NCBI RefSeq assembly: GCF_016704835.1
Contig: NZ_JADIZJ010000021.1
Span: forward strand, 806,001 to 870,000
Source: Sphingopyxis sp.
GTDB lineage: Bacteria > Pseudomonadota > Alphaproteobacteria > Sphingomonadales > Sphingomonadaceae
Reading direction: 5' to 3'
Length of the DNA: 64,000 bases
Below, piece by piece: positions 53,098 to 62,080 of the stretch. Within the stretch, counting starts at the first letter, position 1; each line of letters starts with the position of its first letter. Under the pieces are notes generated by a model. The model saw only the letters and a program-made list of their open reading frames with translations. It did not search any database and was not told where the DNA came from. The translations under genes and the position numbers were made by a program.

Positions 53098-53241
53098 CAT
53101 CAACCCCCAGACGAAGCCCGCACTCCGCTAATCTACGCCGCGAGTTGTGCCAAATGTTCTGACGACGGACAGATTTGACATACGTGAACCCAGTGGCCGG
53201 ACTATCAATTATCCAGGCTTCACGCCGCGCCGGAAAAGATG

Positions 53242-54837
53242 TCACAACAACTCGAAGCTGTCGGCACGAGCTATGTCCCACACGTTCTTGTAGAAACTGG
53301 AGTGACAGCTTCCGCTTAGCAATTCTCCTTCGGCCAGGAAGGTATGAAGTTGCGAAAACAGGCGGACCTCGGTCTGACTGACCCGACGCACCAAGTGATG
53401 CGGACCGATCTGGCTGGGATGATCGAGGCCTGCGGCGGCCAGCATTTCCGCCAGCGCATGAAGCGTATTCCTGTGAAAATTAAACACGCGTTCGGCCTTT
53501 TCGGGCACCACCAGGGCGCGCTGGAGCAGCGGATCCTGCGTCGCGACGCCAACGGGACAACGGTTGGTATTGCAGGACAGCGATTGAACGCACCCCAGAG
53601 CGAACATAAACCCTCGCGCGGCATTCACCCAGTCGGCACCCAGGGCGCGCGTCGCAGCGATGTCGAAGGCGCTGACTATCTTTCCCGCAGCGCCGATCCT
53701 GATCCTGTCGCGCAGGCCCGTGCCGACCAAGGTGTTGTGCACAAAGAGCAGGCCTTCCCGCATGGGCATGCCGAGATGATCTGAAAACTCGAGAGGCGAC
53801 GCGCCTGTCCCGCCCTCTGCACCATCGACCACGACGAAATCAGGCAGGATGCCTGTGTCCATCATGGCCTTGACCATACCCATGAATTCCCACGGCTGGC
53901 CGATGCACAGCTTGAACCCGACAGGCTTGCCGCCGGAAAGCTGCCTGAGCTCTGCGATAAAGGCCATCATCTCGTTCGGCGTGGAAAAGGCACTGTGCCG
54001 GGCGGGAGAAACGCAGTCCTGGCCCATTGGCACACCGCGGGTCTGGGCGATCTCTTCTGTGATCTTGCTGGCCGGCAGAATTCCGCCGTGGCCAGGTTTG
54101 GCGCCCTGGCTGAGCTTGATCTCGATCATCTTGACCTGCGGATCTGTGGCTTTCTCCTCAAAGGCTCGTGGGTCAAAGCCGCCATCGGCGTTTCTGCAGC
54201 CGAAATACCCGCTGCCGATTTCCCAGATCAGATCGCCGCCATGGTGTCTGTGGTGCGGACTGATACTCCCCTCGCCGGTGTCATGGGCAAAGCTTCCCAG
54301 CTTTGCGCCCTGGTTCAGTGCAAGAATGGCGTTGGCACTCAGCGATCCGAAGCTCATCGCCGAGATGTTCAGGATGGATGCTCGGTAGGGTTGCCTGCAA
54401 GCGTCCCCGCCAATTTCGACGCGGAACGTGGCGGGATCACCGGGGGGCACCGGACGGTTCGAATGCCCAATAAATTCATAGCCGCTTTCATACACATCGA
54501 GCTGGGTGCCAAATGCGCGCTCGCTGCTTTCGTTCTTCGACCTCGCGTAGACCAGTGACCGCTGACTCCGGGAAAAGGGCAATTGCTCATGGTCATCCTC
54601 GATTAGATACTGGCGTATCTCCGGACGAATATCCTCGAAAAACCAGCGCATACGACCAATGATCGGGTAATTGCGCCGGATCGAATGGACCGGCTGTGCG
54701 AGGTCAAACAGGCCGATCAGCACCAAGACCCCCGAAATTGCGAAAACAGAGACGGCCCATGCTGCAGGGAGAAAAGCACCAGAGACAACAGCCGCAAGAA
54801 GGGCGCAGCCAAAGATCGAGAAACGTTTCAAGAACAA
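53242..54837 (-). CDS. FMN-binding glutamate synthase-like protein, membrane-anchored
   Basis: A 531-residue protein. Two hydrophobic segments at residues 8-28 and 29-48 precede the GltS central/FMN domain: NISAMSFGSLSANAILALNQ, HDTGEGSISPHHRHHGGDLI, GSGYFGCRNADGGFDPRAFE, EIKLSQGAKPGHGGILPASK, and VDGAEGGTGASPLEFSDHLG. The 3Fe-4S cluster Cys set CVQSLSCNTNRCPVGVATQD is complete. It lacks the glutaminase (GATase II) and the GltD-like parts, so it is a stand-alone synthase domain whose ammonia source and electron donor are unknown. The start is TTG at 54837 with GGAG 7 bases upstream. Divergent from gdhA. Confidence 0.9.
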   Translation of the reverse strand: MFLKRFSIFGCALLAAVVSGAFLPAAWAVSVFAISGVLVLIGLFDLAQPVHSIRRNYPIIGRMRWFFEDIRPEIRQYLIEDDHEQLPFSRSQRSLVYARSKNESSERAFGTQLDVYESGYEFIGHSNRPVPPGDPATFRVEIGGDACRQPYRASILNISAMSFGSLSANAILALNQGAKLGSFAHDTGEGSISPHHRHHGGDLIWEIGSGYFGCRNADGGFDPRAFEEKATDPQVKMIEIKLSQGAKPGHGGILPASKITEEIAQTRGVPMGQDCVSPARHSAFSTPNEMMAFIAELRQLSGGKPVGFKLCIGQPWEFMGMVKAMMDTGILPDFVVVDGAEGGTGASPLEFSDHLGMPMREGLLFVHNTLVGTGLRDRIRIGAAGKIVSAFDIAATRALGADWVNAARGFMFALGCVQSLSCNTNRCPVGVATQDPLLQRALVVPEKAERVFNFHRNTLHALAEMLAAAGLDHPSQIGPHHLVRRVSQTEVRLFSQLHTFLAEGELLSGSCHSSFYKNVWDIARADSFELL

Positions 54838-54959
54838 TGCAAAGCTCCGTCAGCACGACCACAATTGCCAGCACGGTAGCACGTCTATCGAAAAGTCGGT
54901 CACTCTCGCTTATGCACGCAAGCAGTAGCCCACCCCAGCGTCGGACCCAGGAAATTTCA

Positions 54960-56309
54960 ATGACCAAGATTGATGAAAAGCTTGAACCCATCCTCGCTGA
55001 GGTGCTGCGCCGCAATGCCGGCGAAACCGAGTTTCACCAAGCCGTCATCGAGGTGCTGGAAAGTCTCGGGCGCGTGATCGCCAAGAAGCCCTATTATGCC
55101 GATCATGCCCTGATAGAGCGTCTGTGCGAGCCTGAACGTCAGATCATTTTCCGCGTGCCATGGGTTGACGATCAGGGCCAGGTGCAGATCAATCGTGGCT
55201 TTCGCGTCCAATTCAACTCCGCGCTCGGCCCCTACAAGGGTGGCCTGCGGTTCCACCCTTCGGTCAACCTCGGGATCATCAAGTTCCTTGGGTTCGAGCA
55301 GATCTTCAAGAATGCGCTTACAGGACTGCCGATTGGTGGTGGCAAGGGCGGCTCGGATTTTAATCCTCGTGGACGCTCCGATGGCGAGGTCATGCGTTTT
55401 TGCCAGTCATTCATGACTGAATTGCAACGACATCTGGGCGAATACACCGATGTGCCTGCTGGCGACATAGGCGTTGGCGGGCGCGAGATCGGTTACCTCT
55501 TTGGCCAGTTCAAGCGCTTGACCAATCGGTACGAAGCCGGGGTGCTGACCGGCAAGGGGCTGGTCTACGGCGGCTCACGGGCGCGGACCGAAGCCACTGG
55601 GTTCGGGGCAACCTATTTCGTCTCGAGCATGCTCGCCACTAAGGGCATGGATTTCGAAGGCCGCAAATGCGTGGTGTCCGGATCCGGCAACGTGGCGATC
55701 TACACGATTGAAAAGATCCGGCAGTTCGGCGGCATTGTCATCGCCTGCTCGGACTCCAATGGCTACATTGTCGATGAAAATGGCATCGATCTCGATCTGG
55801 TCAAAGAGATCAAGGAGATTCGCCGCGAACGGATCTCGCAGTACGCGCGCAGGAAAGGCAACGGCACCCATTACATTGAGGGCGGTTCGATCTGGGATGT
55901 TCCGTGCGATGTTGCCATGCCATCGGCCACGCAGAACGAGTTGACCGGCAAGGATGCGCGCGCATTGGTCAAGAACGGGGTGGTGGCTGTGGGCGAAGGG
56001 GCGAACATGCCCTGTACGCCCGATGCCGTCCGCGTCTTCCAGGGCGCGGGAGTGCTGTTTGGGCCGGGCAAGGCGGCCAATGCCGGCGGAGTTGCGACTT
56101 CAGCCCTGGAAATGCAGCAGAATGCCTCGCGCGATAGCTGGAGCTTCGAGAAAACCGAGGAACGCCTCGCCGCCATCATGCGCAACATTCGCGATACCTG
56201 TGCCGAGACCGCCGAGGAATACGGCGCCCCTGGCGACTATGTTCTGGGTGCAAATATCGCAGGGTTTGAGCGTGTAGCAGCTGCCATGACAGCCTTTGGC
56301 GTCATCTAG
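54960..56309 (+). CDS. gdhA: NADP-specific glutamate dehydrogenase
   Basis: A 449-residue hexameric-type GDH that aminates 2-oxoglutarate. Motifs: NRGFRVQFNSALGPYKGGLR, catalytic Lys region PIGGGKGGSDFNPRGRS, PAGDIGVGGREIGYLFGQFK, the Rossmann loop VVSGSGNVAIYTIEK near residue 235, and GPGKAANAGGVATSALEMQQ. ATG at 54960 follows AGGAAA; the longer upstream frame crosses the promoter and is not coding. It is divergent from the glutamate-synthase-like gene with a 122-base spacer, so nitrogen status probably controls both. Confidence 0.95.
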   Translation: MTKIDEKLEPILAEVLRRNAGETEFHQAVIEVLESLGRVIAKKPYYADHALIERLCEPERQIIFRVPWVDDQGQVQINRGFRVQFNSALGPYKGGLRFHPSVNLGIIKFLGFEQIFKNALTGLPIGGGKGGSDFNPRGRSDGEVMRFCQSFMTELQRHLGEYTDVPAGDIGVGGREIGYLFGQFKRLTNRYEAGVLTGKGLVYGGSRARTEATGFGATYFVSSMLATKGMDFEGRKCVVSGSGNVAIYTIEKIRQFGGIVIACSDSNGYIVDENGIDLDLVKEIKEIRRERISQYARRKGNGTHYIEGGSIWDVPCDVAMPSATQNELTGKDARALVKNGVVAVGEGANMPCTPDAVRVFQGAGVLFGPGKAANAGGVATSALEMQQNASRDSWSFEKTEERLAAIMRNIRDTCAETAEEYGAPGDYVLGANIAGFERVAAAMTAFGVI

Positions 56310-56435
56310 GTTCAGGATGACTCATTGATGATGGGGTTGCAGCTGAGCTCGCCCTAATTTGAAGCATTCAGGGGGCGATGGTCGCTAAGAATATGTGTTA
56401 GCAACCTACTGGAGCATTCCCCGCTCTGCCACGAA

Positions 56436-56822
56436 TTGAGAGGAAGCAGTTGCGGGGTCGTTTGCTTGAATGAGAGCGACTATCTTGGGTCGGACGCGCG
56501 CGCCCGCTCGATATTCTCCGCAATCGACTCTGCGGTGAGAGCAGTTGGCGAAGGGGAACGGCGCGTATCGAAAAGTCAGATCGGGTTTTATCGGAAGTAC
56601 CCATTTGCCGCTGTTTGGCGGCCGAACCAATATCTCAGCGGAAGCCATCCACCGCTGGTTTTGAGCATTTTCCTACAGCGAAGAGACCGATCTCTGCGCT
56701 GGAAGGAAATAGTCGAGCCCGAGCCAGGTCGCTTCACTCATCACCTGGAGATCAATGGCGCAACAGAAGTCGACCACCAGGTTCGGGAGTGGCTGCGGGA
56801 GGCATGGACATCTGCTACGTGA
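56436..56822 (+). CDS. DUF5655-like small protein, N-terminus uncertain
   Basis: About 128 residues. The recognisable part, SDARARSIFSAIDSAVRAVG with RRVSKSQIGFYRKYPFAAVW, RPNQYLSGSHPPLVLSIFLQ, RWKEIVEPEPGRFTHHLEIN and VREWLREAWTSA, matches DUF5655-type domains (unknown function). There is no ATG; TTG at 56436 or 56466 must be used, and the frame is open further upstream without similarity. The usual N-terminal zinc-ribbon-like segment is not clear, so the gene may be 5' truncated. Confidence 0.6.
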   Translation: MRGSSCGVVCLNESDYLGSDARARSIFSAIDSAVRAVGEGERRVSKSQIGFYRKYPFAAVWRPNQYLSGSHPPLVLSIFLQRRDRSLRWKEIVEPEPGRFTHHLEINGATEVDHQVREWLREAWTSAT

Positions 56823-56958
56823 CTGATCAGAGCCAGAAGATGACAGTTGCGGTGATGCATATGGCGGACTGAGCCGAAGCGGGGTCGGATCTGATCGTAA
56901 CATTTTGTAGGGTGACCTGCTAAGTCCGGTTTTGCCATGACCGGGGTCAAAACCCAAC

Positions 56959-59544
56959 CTATTCCAGCAATCGGCTACCCCACAGCGGCTTCAGCCGTTC
57001 GAGGACGAACAGCATGACAATGCTGGCGAGCGCAATGATCCCTATTTCCTCAGGAGCGACGCGCGCAAAATTGAACAAGTCGGCAATCGGAGGAATAAAC
57101 TGTGTTGCCAGCAAGATCGCGGCCACTAACCCAAGCACTACGCTGAGCGCCGGATTAAACCTGCGAAGCGCCGCCATGATCGAAGAGCTGAAGCGGCGGT
57201 TGATCAGGATCAGGCTGGTGATACCGAGAACGAGCGTGAGAAAGGCGGTGGAACGGAGCTGTTCCTCGCCCATGCCCAAACTCCAAAAATAGAATGTGAG
57301 CCCCCCTGTCACGCCAAATGCCAGGCTACCCTGGATAACCGACCAACCCACCAGCCAGCGCGAAAACAATGATGTATCCGGTCTGCGTGGCGGCCTGGCC
57401 ATGACGTTGCGCTCGTCCTCCTCGGCCTCGAAGGCGAGCGAACAGACAGGATCGATGATCATCTCCAGGAAGGCGATGTGGATGGGGCCCAGCAACAAGG
57501 GCATGCCGGTCAGCAGCGGCAGCAGCGCGAGGCCAGCGATCGGAATGTGCACCGCAACGATGAAGCCCATTGCCTTGCGCAGATTGTCATAGATTCGCCG
57601 TCCCATACGGATGGCCTTGACGATCGAGCCGAAGTCATCATCGAGCAGCACGATGGCCGACGCCTCGCGGGCAACATCGGTGCCGCGTCCGCCCATGGCG
57701 ATGCCGATATGTGCCGCCTTGAGCGAAGGCGCATCGTTTACGCCGTCGCCCGTCATGGCGACGATTTCTCCCGATGCCTTCAACGCCTCGACGAGACGTA
57801 GTTTCTGTTCCGGCATGATGCGCGCACAGACGTTGACCGAGCCGATGCGCTGCCTGAGGTCGTCTTCAGACATGGCCGCCAGGTCTTCGCCCGTCAGCAC
57901 ATTGTCGGCATCTATCCCTGCCTGCCGCGCGATGGCGCGGGCAGTCTGCGGGTAATCGCCGGTGATCATGATGATGCGGATGCCGGCCTCGCGGCAGTGG
58001 CGCACGGCATCGGGGACCGAAGCGCGCAGGGGATCGGCAAGGCCGACCAGGCCACGGAAAGTGAAGCTGAAGGCTCGCTGTGATTTCGGCAGTTCAGCGC
58101 CGGACCAGCGCGCATCGGCAACGCCCAGCACCCGCAATCCCTTGCTGGCCATGGCATCGATGGTGTCCTTCAGCCTCGCCTTCTCGTTTCCGGTCATACC
58201 GCAAAGTTCGGCGACCGCTTCAGGCGCGCCTTTCGTGGCGATGATCCGTTCCTCGGCCGTATCCGGGTTGCCCCACACATGCGACATCGCCAGCAGGGCG
58301 GGGTCGAGCGGATAGTGATGGTCCAGTGTCCAGCCAGCGTTCTGGCGCACCCTCACGGTTTCCGGCGCGTGTTCATCACCGAGTTCGTGGAAGGCCACTT
58401 CCATGGGGTCCAGCGGCTGCTGGGCGCTGGCCAGAATGCCGAACTCGGCGAGAAGGTGGAATTCGTCCTCCAGCAGGAGTTTCTGCTGATCGTCATGCAG
58501 CAGGATGCGGCCGTCAGGGAGACGCAGTTCGGCTATCCGCATCCGGTTCTGCGTCAGCGTGCCGGTCTTGTCGGTGCAAAGGGTCGTGGCAGCACCCAGT
58601 GTCTCGATCGCTGCCGCCCGGCGGGTCAGCACCCGGTTGCGAGACATGCGCATGGCGCCCATCGCCATGAAGATGGTGAGCACCACCGGGAATTCCTCGG
58701 GCAGCATCGACATGCCGAGCGCTATCCCGGCCAGTGCGGCCTCCAGCCAGCTCCCGCGAAACAGTCCGTAAAGAAGGACAACGAGCACGCTGGCCGCAGC
58801 GCCCGTCGCCGCAAACCACAACACCAACCGGCGCGTCTGCTGCCTGAGGCGGGGCGCTTCGGTTTCAAGCGTGGAGAGAACACGGCCGATGCGACCGATC
58901 TCGCTGGCAAGACCTGTTGCGGTGACGGCGCAAAGCCCCGTCCCGCGCACGACCAGCGATCCCGAATAGACGAACGGCAGGTCGTCTCCACCCGGACGCG
59001 CCATGGCCGTTGGCGCATCAGCCCCGCAGGCGGTCTTGCGGACGGCAACGGATTCCCCGGTCAGCAGCGATTCGTCGAGATGAAGCCCGTCATTTTGCGT
59101 GATCCATCCGTCGGCGGGCACCCGATCGCCTTCGGCCAGCACCACGAGATCGCCACGCGCCACCTCCCGCCCGGCGATGCGCTTCCTTGCCCCATCGCGG
59201 ATGACGAGAGCCCGCGGACTGGTCAGATCGCGCAGAGCTTCGAGCGCCCGTTCGGTGCGGGTTTCCTGGACGACAGTGATGAGGATCGAAAGCCCGGCGA
59301 ACGCAACCAGGATCAGGGCTTCCTGAAGGTCGCCCAGGGCCATGTATATGAGGCCCGCCCCGATCAGCATCGCCAGCATGGGTTCGCGCAGGACATCAAG
59401 GATAATGCGCGCAAATGTGCGCTGCCCGGTACGCGGCAGTTCATTGTAACCTTCCGTCCTCAGGCGCTCGGCGGCCTCGGCGTCGCTCAATCCGGAGAGC
59501 GAAGCCTGGCTTGGCTGTTGCCCCGAGATTTCAGGATTCGTCAT
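56959..59544 (-). CDS. P-type cation-transporting ATPase (Ca2+/PMR1-like)
   Basis: An 861-residue P2-type ATPase. N-terminal cation_ATPase_N (LSDAEAAERLRTEGYNELPR), actuator TGES motif (SLLTGESVAV), PEEFPVVLTIFMAMGAMRMS in M4, phosphorylation site CTDKTGTLTQNRM near residue 319, KGAPEAV nucleotide site, MITGDYPQTARAI and hinge AMTGDGVNDAPSLKAAHIGI. The length and ten-helix layout are complete. The ion cannot be read reliably; the M4 PEEFP is seen in bacterial Ca2+ or Mn2+ pumps. A VIT/CCC1 gene lies 66 bases upstream on the same strand, suggesting a joint role in divalent metal handling. Confidence 0.93.
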   Translation of the reverse strand: MTNPEISGQQPSQASLSGLSDAEAAERLRTEGYNELPRTGQRTFARIILDVLREPMLAMLIGAGLIYMALGDLQEALILVAFAGLSILITVVQETRTERALEALRDLTSPRALVIRDGARKRIAGREVARGDLVVLAEGDRVPADGWITQNDGLHLDESLLTGESVAVRKTACGADAPTAMARPGGDDLPFVYSGSLVVRGTGLCAVTATGLASEIGRIGRVLSTLETEAPRLRQQTRRLVLWFAATGAAASVLVVLLYGLFRGSWLEAALAGIALGMSMLPEEFPVVLTIFMAMGAMRMSRNRVLTRRAAAIETLGAATTLCTDKTGTLTQNRMRIAELRLPDGRILLHDDQQKLLLEDEFHLLAEFGILASAQQPLDPMEVAFHELGDEHAPETVRVRQNAGWTLDHHYPLDPALLAMSHVWGNPDTAEERIIATKGAPEAVAELCGMTGNEKARLKDTIDAMASKGLRVLGVADARWSGAELPKSQRAFSFTFRGLVGLADPLRASVPDAVRHCREAGIRIIMITGDYPQTARAIARQAGIDADNVLTGEDLAAMSEDDLRQRIGSVNVCARIMPEQKLRLVEALKASGEIVAMTGDGVNDAPSLKAAHIGIAMGGRGTDVAREASAIVLLDDDFGSIVKAIRMGRRIYDNLRKAMGFIVAVHIPIAGLALLPLLTGMPLLLGPIHIAFLEMIIDPVCSLAFEAEEDERNVMARPPRRPDTSLFSRWLVGWSVIQGSLAFGVTGGLTFYFWSLGMGEEQLRSTAFLTLVLGITSLILINRRFSSSIMAALRRFNPALSVVLGLVAAILLATQFIPPIADLFNFARVAPEEIGIIALASIVMLFVLERLKPLWGSRLLE

Positions 59545-59610
59545 AACTCTCGGGCCTTGCTTGCAACCGGAATTGCCGGACTTGATCTGGGTTGCGATTC
59601 CTCAAGACGA

Positions 59611-60330
59611 TCAGACCACCGTCCCGAAGATCGTTCCGATGCCTGCCGTCAATGCCATGGCTAGAGCGCCCCAGAAGGTTACGCGCAGGGTGGCCCTCAC
59701 GACCTTGGCTCCGCCAGCGCGCGCGCCGATGCCCCCGAGAAGAGCCAGAAAAATCAGCGAGGCAATCGAGACGCCCGCCACCAGCAGGGAGCGCGGCATC
59801 AGCAAGACCATGGCGAGCGGCATGGCAGCGCCAGCGGCGAATGTCGCTGCAGAGGTTAGCGCCGCCTGGATCGGGCGAGCTGCGGTCATCTCCGAAATGC
59901 CAAGTTCGTCGCGCGCATGGGCACCGAGCGAGTCCTTTGCCATCAGCTGGATAGCCACCTGTCGGGCGAGGTCTGCATCGACACCACGGTCCATGTAGAT
60001 GCGTGTCAGTTCCTCGCATTCGTAATCCGGCTGGCCGGCTAGCTCTGCCTGCTCGCGGGCGAGATCGGCTTGTTCGGTGTCCGATTGGGAACTGACGGAA
60101 ACATATTCGCCCGCAGCCATGGACATGGCCCCGGCGACGAGGCCGGCGACGCCTGCGATCAGAACCTCGGAGGTGGCGGTGGATGCCGCTGCCACGCCTA
60201 CGATTAGACTGGCCGTCGAAACGATCCCGTCATTGGCCCCGAGAACAGCCGCCCGCAACCAGCCGATGCGCGAGACGAGATGGCTTTCCGGGTGTAGGTG
60301 AAGTCGGGACACCGGTGTTTCTCCTGACAT
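59611..60330 (-). CDS. VIT1/CCC1-family Fe2+/Mn2+ transporter
   Basis: A 240-residue membrane protein with five predicted helices. Typical motifs: RAAVLGANDGIVSTASLIVG near residue 25, GAMSMAAGEYVSVSSQSDTE near residue 67 and a metal-binding amphipathic region (ELAGQPDYECEELTRIYMDR). The family moves Fe2+ or Mn2+ out of the cytoplasm. ATG at 60330 is used; TTG at 60351 is possible. The upstream spacer is AT-rich (TTAATTGC). It precedes the P-type ATPase. Confidence 0.9.
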   Translation of the reverse strand: MSGETPVSRLHLHPESHLVSRIGWLRAAVLGANDGIVSTASLIVGVAAASTATSEVLIAGVAGLVAGAMSMAAGEYVSVSSQSDTEQADLAREQAELAGQPDYECEELTRIYMDRGVDADLARQVAIQLMAKDSLGAHARDELGISEMTAARPIQAALTSAATFAAGAAMPLAMVLLMPRSLLVAGVSIASLIFLALLGGIGARAGGAKVVRATLRVTFWGALAMALTAGIGTIFGTVV

Positions 60331-60430
60331 TGACGTTAAACTTAATTGCAAAATATTGATCGGTATCCGGTAGATTGAATCGTGTCCGCCCTGAACAATC
60401 CGAATAGAAAGGCAGAGGCGGCACGAGACA

Positions 60431-61993
60431 TCACGGCCCGATGTCGTCTACATCGCTCCTGAACTGCTTGCCGGCATCTTTGCCAAAGCCAAGCGCCTCT
60501 GCAACGGCAACATTCCAGCCGTAGGGATCTGTCCGGTACGTCACCTGGTTGGCCTGGCTCACATAGACGGTGCGATAGAGCAGCCTGACGGGTATCGCTT
60601 CGGGGAACCTGACGTAAGCGATCTTGCCGCTCGCACGCGCCCTGGACCATTGGTCGGCGATACCCTGCTGTTCAGCGAGCATTTGGGCAAAACCCAGCGC
60701 GTCACTGACGCGGACGCAACCATGGCTCAATTGACGCTGGTGCTTGTCGAACAGCGTTTTTGCGGGCGTGTCGTGCAGATAGATTGCCAGGCTGTTTTGC
60801 AGGTCGAACTTGACGAGGCCAAGCGAGTTGCGGGGCCCGGGCCCTTGAACGATCCAGCCGTTGCGCCAGCTCATGTTGTTGCGCCGGAAATAGGCTGCAC
60901 TTTTTCCGGCCAATTCCCCCCTCTGGATCGATTTCGGCACCGTCCATGTGGGATTGGCAACGAGGCGGAACATGGAAGTGCATATTTGCGGCGTTTCCTT
61001 GCCCGGCTTGCCGACGACGACGTTGCGCTGATCGACCAGTTCGCCATCGCGGAAATAGCTCAGTTCAGCCGCCGCAGTATTCACGTCGATGCGTGTCGCC
61101 GGTGGCTCGCGTGTGAGCCACCGCAATCGTTCCATCGCCACCGCAATCGACCGCGCATGGTCGCCAGGCCGCACATTGAGAATGGATAACGTATCGACGC
61201 CGATGACACCGTCATCCCTGATGTCGTAGTCGTGCTGGAAGGCCTTCACGGCCCTTACGATACCTACGGTGTAAAGGGTGCCATCTACGGCCTGCGATGG
61301 CGAGGCCTCGGTCGTCACCGGCATAGCCAGGTAGCGATGTTCCACGAGCGCCGTCACGATCTGGGGGATCCGTGGATCCCGGTCGCCTGGATGGATCAGG
61401 TCTCCGCTGGCAATCTGCGCGACGTTCTCCTGGGACGCTGCCTTTTGCTGCTGCAGGTAGGTGTCCGCCAAAGCGCGATACTCAGGGGTATCCGGCGCGA
61501 GGCTATCCAGCCACGCATCCACCCGGCCAGCCCGAACCGCTGTGGCCAATCCTGATGCGAGATCTACCTCAGGGCGAGGATGGGTGTATATGGTGTGGAG
61601 CTTCGCTGGATCAGCGACACCGCGAGCCAGCGCGCCTGCGAACATCAGGGCAGCACTGGTCAGGGCAATCTCGCGCGCTGGGGCGGATAGCTTCGATAAT
61701 TCCGGGTGAAAATGCACGCGGTCCAGGCCGTGGTCCGCCCGCTTTCCAAGCGCGGCCCTCAATGCCTGCTCTGCACGCGGCGACCAAATGGCCGCCCAGC
61801 CGGCCTTTTCGTAGAACTCGCGGACTTGTGTGTCCTGCGCCTCTGCCTGCAATTCCGCAGCTGGAATGCTCGGGGGGAGCTCAGAAAGTTCTGATTGAGC
61901 CTCAGGTTCCCTTGTTTTGCTTACCTCTGGACCGCTGCAACCGGCAGTCAGCACAAGGACCACCGGAAAAATATGTTTTAGTTTCAAAGGCAC
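60431..61993 (-). CDS. L,D-transpeptidase lipoprotein (YcbB/LdtD-like)
   Basis: A 520-residue envelope enzyme. Lipobox LVLTAGCSG (Cys 19), a scaffold domain of about residues 60-220, a PG_binding_1 motif (AVKAFQHDYDIRDDGVIGVD) and the YkuD catalytic domain: FRLVANPTWTVPKSIQRGEL, GLVKFDLQNSLAIYLHDTPA and HQRQLSHGCVRVSDALGFAQ with the catalytic His-Cys. It makes 3-3 peptidoglycan cross-links. Start GTG at 61993; no strong Shine-Dalgarno was seen. It stands alone between the VIT and CoA-transferase genes. Confidence 0.93.
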   Translation of the reverse strand: MPLKLKHIFPVVLVLTAGCSGPEVSKTREPEAQSELSELPPSIPAAELQAEAQDTQVREFYEKAGWAAIWSPRAEQALRAALGKRADHGLDRVHFHPELSKLSAPAREIALTSAALMFAGALARGVADPAKLHTIYTHPRPEVDLASGLATAVRAGRVDAWLDSLAPDTPEYRALADTYLQQQKAASQENVAQIASGDLIHPGDRDPRIPQIVTALVEHRYLAMPVTTEASPSQAVDGTLYTVGIVRAVKAFQHDYDIRDDGVIGVDTLSILNVRPGDHARSIAVAMERLRWLTREPPATRIDVNTAAAELSYFRDGELVDQRNVVVGKPGKETPQICTSMFRLVANPTWTVPKSIQRGELAGKSAAYFRRNNMSWRNGWIVQGPGPRNSLGLVKFDLQNSLAIYLHDTPAKTLFDKHQRQLSHGCVRVSDALGFAQMLAEQQGIADQWSRARASGKIAYVRFPEAIPVRLLYRTVYVSQANQVTYRTDPYGWNVAVAEALGFGKDAGKQFRSDVDDIGP

Positions 61994-62080
61994 GGGCGGT
62001 CATCTTCCAAGCTTGATGGCGTAAGCGCCGATACATCCGTGCTCTACCTCGCCAGTTCAATTGATGCGCCTCTTGGAACC

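Larger units (their letters stand above)
51668..53152 (+). mobile_element. IS3-family insertion sequence
   Basis: A 1485-bp element. Both ends begin TGGCACA (51668-51674; complement TGTGCCA at 53146-53152), and further inside the ends share GGAGTG and GGGCTTCGTC at similar spacing, so they are imperfect inverted repeats. Two overlapping frames encode the transposase on the + strand. I see no clear target duplication (left flank ACCAA, right flank AATGT). Loss of the duplication, and the truncated P-type ATPase beside the left end, suggest that recombination with another copy has rearranged the flank. Confidence 0.78.
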
